This document shows, in pieces, positions 1 through 5,058 of a stretch of DNA of 5,609 bases. The notes below the pieces were generated by a model. That model was not told the origin of the DNA and did no database searches. It was given only the letters and a program-made list of their open reading frames with translations. The stretch's first letter is position 1; every line of letters begins with the position of its first letter. The position numbers were made by a program, and so were the translations under genes. Origin of the DNA: Bacteroidales bacterium (lineage in GTDB: Bacteria > Bacteroidota > Bacteroidia > Bacteroidales > UBA1402); assembly GCA_023230125.1 (NCBI GenBank), contig JALNXZ010000114.1, forward strand, positions 1 to 5,609. Direction: 5' to 3'.

Positions 1-1308
1 GCCCAATGATCCTTCTCCCAGACGGACAAAATTAGAATATTTGTCAAAACGATCTTTCTTGAATTCTGCTATGACTCCACGGTTCTTGGTCCGCCTATAC
101 ATCACAATGGCCTCGAAAATGATCTTTCTAGCTTTCATGGTGTCTTCGTTTTCTTCAATCGGGAGATTTTCAAGGAACTTGGCCAGAGGGAACATGGCGC
201 GCGAATACAACCAGCGAGAAGCATGATTCCTTCTCAGGTGATAACGCAGCGAATCATCCGGAATAAGAAATATTTGTTCCTGTAAGTCTTTCAGATTTCG
301 GATTCTGGCTATCTCATTTCCGCTTTTTGGGTCTTTGAAAACAAAATCTCCGAAACCGAAAGTGTCTGTCAGTAATTGCCGCAATTCCTGCGGAAATGTT
401 TTGGATGCTTTGTCTATGAAACCTGCGCCGAACTCTTCAGCGTATTTTTTGTTATTACAATCAGAAGAGTTTAGGATGATGGGCAATATCGCATCGTGAT
501 TTCTGATATTCTTGCAAAAACGGATACCGACCTCTTTGTCTTTCATTCCGTCACGATTGAAACTCATGTCCGTGATGACCCCAAGCATATTTTCATGATG
601 CTTCTTGTAAAGATATTTAGCTTCTTCGTAATTACGAGCAAGCAATATTTTGGGCCGTCCGCGCATACGCAGCATCTGTTGATGCCCATTTAAAGCTTCG
701 GTCGCAAAGTTTCTGGATTGTTCCAGTACGAACTTATAAAGATTGGGCAAAATAGACGAATAAAATCTCACAGAATCCTCCACCAACAGAATGACCCGAA
801 CGCCAACGGAATCGATGTCCTGATCCACGTTCATCTTATCCTCTATTAACTTGATGATGGCCAGCAGCAAATCGGTGTTTCCCAACCAACTGAAAACGTA
901 GTCAATGGCTGAAAGGTCAACCTTGGCCATATATTTAGAAATTTCTCTTGAAAAAGGAGTCAGCAAAACGATGGGAATTTCGTTATGCTCGCCTTTGATG
1001 GTTTTTGCGATGTCAAAACTATTGTCCTGTTTGTCACTTGGCATACAGATAACCAGTTCGTAATTGTTTATCTTCAGCTCTTCCAATGCTTCTTCATTGG
1101 TGGAGACCTGTGTGAAGCGAGGTGGATAGCGCAGGTTGAGCGATACATATTCATTGAATATTTGTTCGTCGACCCGTCCATCGTCCTCAAGTGTGAAAGC
1201 ATCGTATTTACTGGCAACCAGTAAAATATTATAGATACGCTTCGTCATCAGGTTTGCAAACGAAGTATCCTTGAAATACAACTTTTTGAAAGAAGGTGCA
1301 CTTTTCAT
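1..1308 (-). CDS. Receiver-domain PEP/pyruvate-binding protein (PEP synthase/PPDK-like), N-terminal 436 codons, cut by window edge
   Basis: The minus-strand frame is open from ATG at 1308 to base 1 without a stop, so the gene runs out of the window. Residues 1-160 form a degenerate alpha/beta receiver-like domain (hydrophobic strands ELVICM near 84-89 and IPIVLLTP at 111-118). Residues 170-315 form a second receiver with plausible phosphorylation residues: acidic pair E177-D178, phosphoacceptor D247, S281/S282 and K300. The visible part ends in VRLGEGSLG, which matches the entry to the glycine-rich nucleotide-binding PEP/pyruvate-binding domain (PPDK_N type), expected next but outside the window. 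From memory, very similar proteins of roughly 950-1000 residues are widespread in Bacteroidota and annotated as PEP/pyruvate-binding domain proteins. Catalysis of a PEP synthase-like phosphotransfer, controlled by the receivers, is inference. The start is fixed by the family N-terminus (MKSAPSFKKLYFKD) and by a promoter just upstream. The protein is cytoplasmic, with no signal or membrane segment. Confidence 0.88.
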   Translation of the reverse strand, partial: MKSAPSFKKLYFKDTSFANLMTKRIYNILLVASKYDAFTLEDDGRVDEQIFNEYVSLNLRYPPRFTQVSTNEEALEELKINNYELVICMPSDKQDNSFDIAKTIKGEHNEIPIVLLTPFSREISKYMAKVDLSAIDYVFSWLGNTDLLLAIIKLIEDKMNVDQDIDSVGVRVILLVEDSVRFYSSILPNLYKFVLEQSRNFATEALNGHQQMLRMRGRPKILLARNYEEAKYLYKKHHENMLGVITDMSFNRDGMKDKEVGIRFCKNIRNHDAILPIILNSSDCNNKKYAEEFGAGFIDKASKTFPQELRQLLTDTFGFGDFVFKDPKSGNEIARIRNLKDLQEQIFLIPDDSLRYHLRRNHASRWLYSRAMFPLAKFLENLPIEENEDTMKARKIIFEAIVMYRRTKNRGVIAEFKKDRFDKYSNFVRLGEGSLG

Positions 1309-1329
1309 ATTGGTTCAGTTGTGTATGGA

Positions 1330-1337
1330 CAAAATTA
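1330..1337 (-). promoter_or_regulatory. Bacteroidota-type -7 promoter element for the PEP-binding gene
   Basis: On the minus strand this reads TAATTTTG, a match to the TAnnTTTG -7 consensus of the Bacteroidota primary sigma factor. It lies 21 bases before the ATG at 1308, implying a very short leader. No convincing -33 TTTG box is seen at the usual spacing, so the assignment rests on the -7 box and its position. Confidence 0.5.
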
Positions 1338-1474
1338 GTGATTATTTTTGCTCTTTGAATGATAATTTTCAAATTTGAAGGAAAGAAGGAGTTCAGACTA
1401 TTTTATCTTTTGTACGCCAGATGCTGACAACGCAAGGTTTAGACATTGAGTGAAAAACCATTGCCTTGTCCCGA

Positions 1475-1522
1475 TTTGGAAATGTGGCATGGGGTACAGC
1501 AACCAAAGCCATGCTTTCCCAA
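1475..1522. repeat. Imperfect inverted repeat in the divergent intergenic region
   Basis: GCATGG (1487-1492) and CCATGC (1509-1514) pair perfectly. The flanking TTTGGAAA (1475-1482) and TTTCCCAA (1515-1522) continue the stem with one mismatch, interrupted by a four-base bulge (1483-1486). CCTTG at 1464-1468 and CAAGG at 1520-1524 are also complementary but overlap the stem. It lies just upstream of the methyltransferase -7 box and could be an operator or a chance structure. Nothing else gene-like is visible between 1309 and 1566. Confidence 0.3.
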
Positions 1523-1543
1523 GGCTATTTTGGTTTAATATAC

Positions 1544-1551
1544 TATCTTTG
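1544..1551 (+). promoter_or_regulatory. -7 promoter element for the methyltransferase gene
   Basis: TATCTTTG matches the Bacteroidota TAnnTTTG -7 box exactly and sits 15 bases before the ATG at 1567. A start of transcription just downstream would lie inside any longer reading frame beginning at 1450. This argues for the ATG at 1567 or 1570. A TTTG at 1529-1532 is too close to serve as a standard -33 box. Confidence 0.6.
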
Positions 1552-1566
1552 TCTAAACAATATTTA

Positions 1567-2781
1567 ATGATGCTGACTCAGGCTGAAAAAGATTTTATAC
1601 AGTCAAACCTGCATGGTGATGTTTCCGCCATGGCTTTAAAACTTGGGCGTTTCACTGATTTGAATGCCCGTCTGATCTTGCAACAGATTGCCGGCTATCA
1701 GACCATCGAACATAAGATACCATCCTGGTATAAACAGCGAAACCTGCTTTTTCCAAAAAACCTGTCACTTGAACAAAGTTCTTCTGAAGCGACGGCAAAG
1801 TATAAATATCAAATAATATCGGGCCTACCTGAAATTTATAGCTTGGCTGACGTGACGGGTGGATTCGGTGTGGATTGTTCCTTTATGGCTCACGGAATGG
1901 ACAAGGTTTTGTATGTGGAAAAGCAGGAAGCGTTGTGCGAATTGGCTGAAAATAATTTTAAAGTTCTTGGCTTGCCGCAGATTCAGATTAGACAGGGTGA
2001 TGGGGTGGAGGCAATCAAGACATGCAGGCTTACCTGTACGGAGAAGCCTTTTGACCTGATTTTTATCGATCCTGCCCGTAGGGACAGCAAAGGAGGAAAG
2101 GTGGTGGCCCTGTCTGACTGTGAACCCGATTTGACCCAAATAAAGCCCATACTCCTTGAAAATGCCAAATACGTTCTGGTGAAACTTTCGCCGATGCTCG
2201 ATATTGCCTTGGCACAGAAATCTTTGCCGGAAACGGTGGAGATACATATTGTCTCGGTTGATGGCGAATGTAAGGAATTGCTGTTTTTATTAAAATCCGG
2301 TCACGCAGCGGAAGAACCTGAAATTCATTGTACCAATCTGAGAACAAATGATTTTGGTCAGTTTTTTACTTTTAAAAAAAGTGTGGAAAAAACAGCGGAG
2401 TGCCGATATGCAGAAAATCCCGAGGCTTTTTTGTTTGAACCCAACGCCTCCATCCTAAAAGGTGGTGCTTTTTCCATTTTGACTCAGGCTTTTGATTTAC
2501 GGGAATTGCACCCGAACAGTCATTTATATACCTCTAATCAATATATTCCGGATTTCCCGGGTAGAGTTTTTTGTGTGGAGTCGTTTTTCCCTTTTCATAT
2601 CAAAGACCTGAAAAAGCATTTAGGTCAGGTTTCGAAAGCCAATATTACAGTACGGAACTTTCCGAATACGGTCGCTGAAATCCGTCAGAAAACGGGTTTA
2701 CGTGACGGAGGTGAAATCTATCTTTTCGCTACGACCTTATCCGATGAAAGAAAAGTGCTGATTTGTTGCAAAAAGCCTTGA
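1567..2781 (+). CDS. Class I SAM-dependent methyltransferase, PG_1098/THUMP-like family
   Basis: This is a 404-residue protein starting at the ATG at 1567; a second ATG follows immediately at 1570. The frame is open back to 1450, but the promoter lies at 1544-1551 and the extra 39 residues look non-coding, so I reject the longer form. Residues 1-60 are an N-terminal helical region. The Rossmann core has the SAM-binding motif I DVTGGFGVD at 95-103, an acidic strand end (VLYVEK) consistent with motif II, and a motif IV-like FDLIFIDPARRD with D168-P169-A170-R171-R172. A C-terminal region from about residue 300 fits the ferredoxin-like/THUMP-like module known from Porphyromonas PG_1098 relatives and ends in GGEIYLFATT near the C-terminus. 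A THUMP-like module suggests an RNA substrate, which is inference; no substrate is known to me. It is a single gene, convergent with ruvC. Confidence 0.85.
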   Translation: MMLTQAEKDFIQSNLHGDVSAMALKLGRFTDLNARLILQQIAGYQTIEHKIPSWYKQRNLLFPKNLSLEQSSSEATAKYKYQIISGLPEIYSLADVTGGFGVDCSFMAHGMDKVLYVEKQEALCELAENNFKVLGLPQIQIRQGDGVEAIKTCRLTCTEKPFDLIFIDPARRDSKGGKVVALSDCEPDLTQIKPILLENAKYVLVKLSPMLDIALAQKSLPETVEIHIVSVDGECKELLFLLKSGHAAEEPEIHCTNLRTNDFGQFFTFKKSVEKTAECRYAENPEAFLFEPNASILKGGAFSILTQAFDLRELHPNSHLYTSNQYIPDFPGRVFCVESFFPFHIKDLKKHLGQVSKANITVRNFPNTVAEIRQKTGLRDGGEIYLFATTLSDERKVLICCKKP

Positions 2782-2809
2782 TTGATGGAGTACTGATGCG
2801 CACTCAATC
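2780..2809. terminator. Possible bidirectional terminator between convergent genes
   Basis: GATTGA (2780-2785) and TCAATC (2804-2809) form a six-base inverted repeat spanning both stop codons in the 27-bp gap between the convergent methyltransferase and ruvC genes. A T-rich stretch follows on the plus strand (2810-2824). The stem is weak and the loop is 18 bases, so this is only a candidate. Confidence 0.25.
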
Positions 2810-3408
2810 TATTTGACTTTTTGCGGATTTTTGGCCATGTAATCCTTCCAGCTGTGGTATGGTTTATCCATCTGAGGCCTATTGGTCTGGAAATAGTGGC
2901 ACAGGGCTGCTGCCAACGCATCCGTGGCATCCAGTTGAGGTAAGAGGTCGTTGGCGGAAATTCTGAGCTCGCGGCGCAGCATATCGGCTACCTGTTCTTT
3001 GGAGGCACGACCGTTACCGGTGATGGCCATTTTGATTTTTAGGGGAGCATATTCAAAGATGGGCAGATCCCTTGAAAGCGCAGCTGCGATGGCTGTACCC
3101 TGTGCCCTGCCTAATTTGAGCATGGATTGCACATTTTTTCCAAAGAAAGGTGCTTCGATGGCGAAATCATCCGGAAGGAACTCATCAATCAGGCTCAATG
3201 TCCTATCGAAAATTTTATGCAAACGAAGATAATGATCTTCGAATTTATTCAATTGAAGGACACCCATGACCAGCATTTCCGGCTTGTTGTCGGTAATCTT
3301 GATCAGGCCATACCCCATGACATTGGTTCCAGGGTCAATTCCCAGAATGATTCTGTCCTTGATGACCTTAGGTGCTTTTTTAACCGGTGTCCTGGATAAT
3401 TCTTCCAT
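2809..3408 (-). CDS. ruvC: Crossover junction endodeoxyribonuclease RuvC
   Basis: RuvC is the dimeric nuclease that resolves Holliday junctions after RuvAB branch migration in recombinational repair. From the ATG at 3408 the protein has 199 residues, somewhat longer than the 173 of E. coli RuvC because of a basic N-terminal extension (RTPVKKAPKVIKDR) and a C-terminal tail. The RNase H-fold catalytic set is complete: D25 in ILGIDPGTNVMGYG, E85 in FAIEAPFFGKN, and D160 and D163 in QLDATDALAAALCH, with H171 at the position where many RuvC proteins carry a catalytic basic residue. The GRAQG and GNGRASKEQV segments are also typical. A TTG at 3423 would add five residues and overlap the upstream gene; ATG is preferred because it follows the upstream stop after one base. 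It is probably cotranscribed with the DUF4286-type gene. ruvA and ruvB are not nearby in the window. Confidence 0.96.
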   Translation of the reverse strand: MEELSRTPVKKAPKVIKDRIILGIDPGTNVMGYGLIKITDNKPEMLVMGVLQLNKFEDHYLRLHKIFDRTLSLIDEFLPDDFAIEAPFFGKNVQSMLKLGRAQGTAIAAALSRDLPIFEYAPLKIKMAITGNGRASKEQVADMLRRELRISANDLLPQLDATDALAAALCHYFQTNRPQMDKPYHSWKDYMAKNPQKVK

Positions 3409-3409
3409 C

Positions 3410-3721
3410 CTATTTAATGTCAATGACTTCCATAACTGTCGTAAAGCCCAACACTTTTTCCTGAAATTTTTCGCTTTGAGTCCTTTTCATCTTTTCCGCA
3501 TGATTTTGAAACCATGATTCGAGGGTGTTCAAATCCTTTACCTCAAACTGGAGCGCATAACTTTGACTACCCGGTTCATTTTCCACCAATAAGCGGTGAA
3601 AGCGCGGGCGAACCAACATGTCCGGGGCGATTACGAGCGGAATATATTCCTTGCACACCCATTCTTTCCATTCTTCTTCAATGGTTTCGGAAACGTGATA
3701 AGTCGTATTGACGATGAGCAT
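3410..3721 (-). CDS. DUF4286 family protein
   Basis: This small 103-residue protein begins MLIVNTTYHV and contains the segment EEEWKEWVCKEYIPLVI. I recognise this pattern from the DUF4286 family, common in Bacteroidota. The predicted fold is a ferredoxin-like alpha/beta barrel-type domain: an N-terminal strand, an amphipathic helix (14-30), the strand SYALQFEVKD, the helix LESWFQNHAEKMKRTQSEKF and the strand TTVMEVIDI. No catalytic residues, signal peptide or membrane segment stand out. It is the first gene of a likely operon with ruvC: its TAG stop at 3412-3410 is one base from the ruvC ATG, so translation is probably coupled. No biochemical function is known to me, and the link to recombination is by position only. 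Confidence 0.85.
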   Translation of the reverse strand: MLIVNTTYHVSETIEEEWKEWVCKEYIPLVIAPDMLVRPRFHRLLVENEPGSQSYALQFEVKDLNTLESWFQNHAEKMKRTQSEKFQEKVLGFTTVMEVIDIK

Positions 3722-3762
3722 TCAGACTGATTTTTAGCGGGATTTCGATTTTTTTCAATACG

Positions 3763-3770
3763 CAAAGATA
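3763..3770 (-). promoter_or_regulatory. -7 promoter element for the DUF4286-ruvC operon
   Basis: Read on the minus strand this is TATCTTTG, an exact TAnnTTTG match, 41 bases before the ATG at 3721. The upstream sequence is AT-rich but has no clear -33 TTTG. It is back to back with the tRNA promoter, with the two -7 boxes only 20 bases apart. Confidence 0.6.
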
Positions 3771-3790
3771 GTAAAATTAAAAACTTAATG

Positions 3791-3798
3791 TATATTTG
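3791..3798 (+). promoter_or_regulatory. -7 promoter element for tRNA-Ala
   Basis: TATATTTG on the plus strand matches TAnnTTTG and lies 24 bases before the first base of the tRNA. The implied start near 3803-3805 would give a precursor with a short 5' leader. The very close divergent promoter at 3763-3770 means the two polymerases would compete or share upstream DNA. Confidence 0.6.
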
Positions 3799-3802
3799 CA
3801 GC

Positions 3803-3816
3803 CGCTTTCAGAAGCG
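3803..3816 (+). other. Short hairpin in the pre-tRNA 5' leader
   Basis: CGCTT (3803-3807) and AAGCG (3812-3816) form a five-base stem with a TCAG loop between the promoter and the mature tRNA 5' end. It may simply shape the RNase P substrate. It is a small element and could be fortuitous. Confidence 0.3.
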
Positions 3817-3822
3817 ACAGAA

Positions 3823-3896
3823 GGGGTATTAGCTCATCTGGCTAGAGCGCGACACTGGCAGTGTCGAGGTGAGCGGTTCGAGTCCGCTATACTCCA
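3823..3896 (+). tRNA. tRNA-Ala (anticodon GGC)
   Basis: A complete 74-base cloverleaf can be folded by hand. The acceptor stem pairs GGGGTAT (3823-3829) with ATACTCC (3889-3895). The D stem is GCTC/GAGC, the anticodon stem CGACA/TGTCG with loop CTGGCAG, the variable loop has five bases, and the T stem is AGCGG/CCGCT with loop TTCGAGT. The anticodon is GGC, reading alanine GCC/GCU. The acceptor carries the G3-U70 wobble (3825 with 3893) that is the universal alanine identity element, which confirms the assignment. The discriminator is A at 3896. CCA is not encoded: the DNA continues ACA. The gene is not disrupted. Confidence 0.97.
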
Positions 3897-3930
3897 CAAA
3901 AGTACTGTATATCAGTATTTTATAAAAATC

Positions 3931-3969
3931 ACTCCCCAAATAGTTCTTCTATGGACTTGTTTGGGGAGT
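3931..3969. terminator. Long hairpin after the tRNA, possible (bidirectional) terminator
   Basis: ACTCCCCAAA (3931-3940) and TTTGGGGAGT (3960-3969) are perfect ten-base inverted repeats. The stem can continue inward with weaker pairs (3941-3946 against 3954-3959) to a seven-base loop. On the plus strand it is followed by AATTTTA, a modest T-run, 34 bases beyond the tRNA. It probably ends the tRNA transcript and may also stop minus-strand transcription coming from the right. The right part of the structure encodes the last residues of the Bro-N remnant frame. Confidence 0.5.
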
Positions 3970-4272
3970 AATTTTAGTATCAAAATCAATTTCGTCAATG
4001 CGTTCACTGCCAACCTGAGCTAACCACAATTTGAAAGGCTCAACCTTGGGGGATGGTACGGTCTGAATTAATCTAAATAATTGCTCAGTATCAGCAACAT
4101 CTGTAACACGCATTTTACCATCCTCAGCCGCCATTTTCAACTGTCCGATTTTTTCGGACAGTTCGCTGCCTTCTTTTCTAAGCTTGGATTTAAGGTCACT
4201 CCAATATTTTCGGGGGCGATCGGTTTCTGTTAGAACTTCAATAATATCGGTAATAGAAAAATACTATTTACT
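3949..4272 (-). pseudogene. Remnant of a Bro-N/DinD-type (phage antirepressor-like) protein
   Basis: On the minus strand one frame reads YFSITDIIEVLTETDRPR, then KYWSDLKSKLRKEG, MAAEDGKMRVTDVADTEQ and LFRLIQTVPSPKVEPFK, ending at LWLAQVGSERIDEID. This is the N-terminal BRO domain pattern of phage antirepressor-like and DinD-related proteins, which normally have roughly 270 residues or more. Only about 95 recognisable residues survive. Upstream, the Trp that usually precedes YFSI is replaced by a TAG stop (4266-4264), and the normal N-terminus is missing. Downstream, homology stops near 3985 and a short unrelated tail (FDTKITPQTSP) runs to the stop at 3949. The first ATG, at 4140, would give 63 residues without most of the domain, so a functional product is unlikely. 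It lies between tRNA-Ala and a truncated attC-like half-site. Confidence 0.8.
4141..4161. repeat. Perfect 8-bp inverted repeat inside the Bro-N remnant
   Basis: CTGTCCGA (4141-4148) and TCGGACAG (4154-4161) are exact inverse complements around a TTTTT loop. It falls in the coding frame of the remnant (segment LSEKIGQ), so codon constraint may explain it. A 16-base-paired-position palindrome could also be a protein-binding site. Confidence 0.45.
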
Positions 4273-4296
4273 CAGCTTGTATACATTGTTAACGGC
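4270..4296 (-). other. Truncated attC-like half-site (R''-L'' portion) at the end of the exported-protein cassette
   Basis: Six bases after the stop of the exported-protein gene, the minus strand reads GCCGTTAAC (4296-4288) and then AATGTATACAAGC. The order TAACAAT, spacer, CAAGC is that of the left half of classical attC sites such as that of aadA cassettes, which as I recall reads CTAACAATTCATTCAAGC. GCCGTTAAC also matches, at eight of nine bases, the complement of the GTTAGCGGC at the other end of the same unit (4996-5004). No L'-R' half follows; the sequence passes directly into the Bro-N remnant. Confidence 0.5.
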
Positions 4297-4302
4297 TGGG
4301 TT

Positions 4303-4968
4303 TTATTTAATTTCCAGATAAATCACATAATAATGTTTTACTTTAAATTTATCATACCAATCAAGTACATTTTCTTCTCCAAGCATACAATATGATTGAA
4401 CTTCAGAACCTGTATCAAATGGAGGAGTATAAGCTAAAATAGGATATTCAATATTAATTGGTATCTGAATCTTATTAGCAGAGCAAGAGTTAGCGGCTCT
4501 TAAAGAATAATTACTTTGTCCCTTTAATTCTTGACTAACGCTCATTCCTGGGTATTCAACTTTTAGTTTGAATTTATCTTTCTTTAGTAGTCCAGCAAAA
4601 GTCAAAGTCAATGAATCAGTTGAATTGCCAAAACCAGTTTTATCGGTAAAGTCAATTTCATAGATAAGTGTATCACCATTAACAACCATCGGAATATGTT
4701 GTTTTTCAGTTTTAATATTAAAGTTCTTTTCAGAGCTAATCTTACCCTTTTTAAATTCTTTAATAATGACGTTAAATACTTTTCCTCTTAACAAAGTATC
4801 TTTACAAAATATTTTTTCAATTTGAAGGTCGGTCAAGTCGCAAATGGTTCTTATGTCTTTATTCTCAATACCTTTATAATAAATTGTAGTACTATCTGTT
4901 TGTGAGAAAGTAATGATTACTGGCAAAATTAAAATTAGAGTCAGTAAAATTGTTTTCATTCTTGTCAT
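4303..4968 (-). CDS. Exported protein of unknown family (cassette gene)
   Basis: This 221-residue protein is not one I recognise. It starts with a clear signal peptide: basic MTRMK, a hydrophobic core ILLTLILILPVIITF, then SQTDST, with cleavage likely after residue 23. No lipobox cysteine is present at the cleavage site, so a soluble periplasmic or secreted product is more likely than a lipoprotein. The mature part is rich in Lys, Thr and beta-strand patterns (VFNVIIKEF, DTLIYEIDFTD, SLTLTFAGLL, KFKLKVEYPG, HYYVIYLEI) and has four cysteines (43, 55, 162, 194) that could form disulfides after export. ATG at 4959 (MKTILL) is an equally good start. The gene is AT-rich compared with the core genes to the left. 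It lies between an intact and a truncated attC-like site, so it is probably cassette cargo. A weak TATCTATA just upstream could be a -7 element. Confidence 0.75.
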   Translation of the reverse strand: MTRMKTILLTLILILPVIITFSQTDSTTIYYKGIENKDIRTICDLTDLQIEKIFCKDTLLRGKVFNVIIKEFKKGKISSEKNFNIKTEKQHIPMVVNGDTLIYEIDFTDKTGFGNSTDSLTLTFAGLLKKDKFKLKVEYPGMSVSQELKGQSNYSLRAANSCSANKIQIPINIEYPILAYTPPFDTGSEVQSYCMLGEENVLDWYDKFKVKHYYVIYLEIK

Positions 4969-4995
4969 CTATAGATAGTTTTTGTGGTTTACCTT

Positions 4996-5058
4996 GCCGC
5001 TAACGGGTGGCCAGGACGCGCCCGCCGAAGGCGGGTGTGGCTTGGGTAGTGTTAGGGC
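4996..5058 (-). other. attC-like integron recombination site between the two cassette genes
   Basis: Read on the minus strand, R'' is GCCCTAAC (5058-5051), followed by L'' CCAAG (5045-5041), a GC-rich terminal hairpin, L' CCTGG (5015-5011) and R' GTTAGCGGC (5004-4996). On the plus strand, which would be the bottom strand for these cassettes, the site folds into nested stems. CTAAC (5000-5004) pairs with GTTAG (5051-5055), with unpaired spacers of six and five bases. CCAGG pairs with CTTGG (one G-T), then an A/G mismatch, CGCG/TGTG, and CCCGCC/GGCGGG closed by GAA. This matches attC architecture: R box, unpaired central spacer, L box, variable terminal structure. The plus strand folds better because its G-T pairs become C-A on the other strand, in keeping with bottom-strand recombination. 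The R boxes deviate slightly from RYYYAAC/GTTRRRY but keep AAC and GTT. Confidence 0.65.

Larger units (their letters stand above)
4270..5003 (-). mobile_element. Putative integron gene cassette carrying the exported-protein gene (3' site truncated)
   Basis: The unit begins on the minus strand with TTAGCGGC just after the presumed G^TT crossover point at 5004/5003. It contains one gene and ends in the half-site at 4296-4270. The 35-base 5' leader, the six-base gap between stop codon and site, and the single codirectional gene are typical cassette economy. Integrase mobility would be lost if the right half of its attC is really missing. Confidence 0.5.

Noticed and set aside
41..1224. Short plus-strand open frames across the first 1.2 kb
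   Set aside because: They are shadows of the continuous 436-codon minus-strand gene, which shows family-specific sequence throughout.
1450..1566. A 39-residue N-terminal extension of the methyltransferase starting at ATG 1450
   Set aside because: The exact -7 box at 1544-1551 and the family-like start at 1567/1570 make the extension untranslated; its predicted residues look random.
1825..2347. Minus-strand open frames inside the methyltransferase gene
   Set aside because: They lie opposite the conserved SAM-binding and DPARR coding segments and show no recognisable protein features.
3409..3423. TTG start at 3423 for RuvC, adding MTLNR
   Set aside because: It would overlap the upstream gene by 14 bases, while an ATG follows that gene's stop after a single base.
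3877..3900. tRNA 3' end as a used attachment site within the window
   Set aside because: I found no second copy of the tRNA 3' sequence in the window, so integration here is only a possibility to test outside it.
3949..4140. Intact 63-residue gene starting at ATG 4140
   Set aside because: Protein similarity continues upstream past this ATG to 4263 and then meets a stop, so this is the internal part of a decayed gene and not a small gene.
5017..5039. GC-rich hairpin as an intrinsic terminator of the DinB gene
   Set aside because: No T-tract follows on either strand, and the stem is nested within the larger R/L box fold, which the attC interpretation explains better. Some termination activity cannot be excluded.
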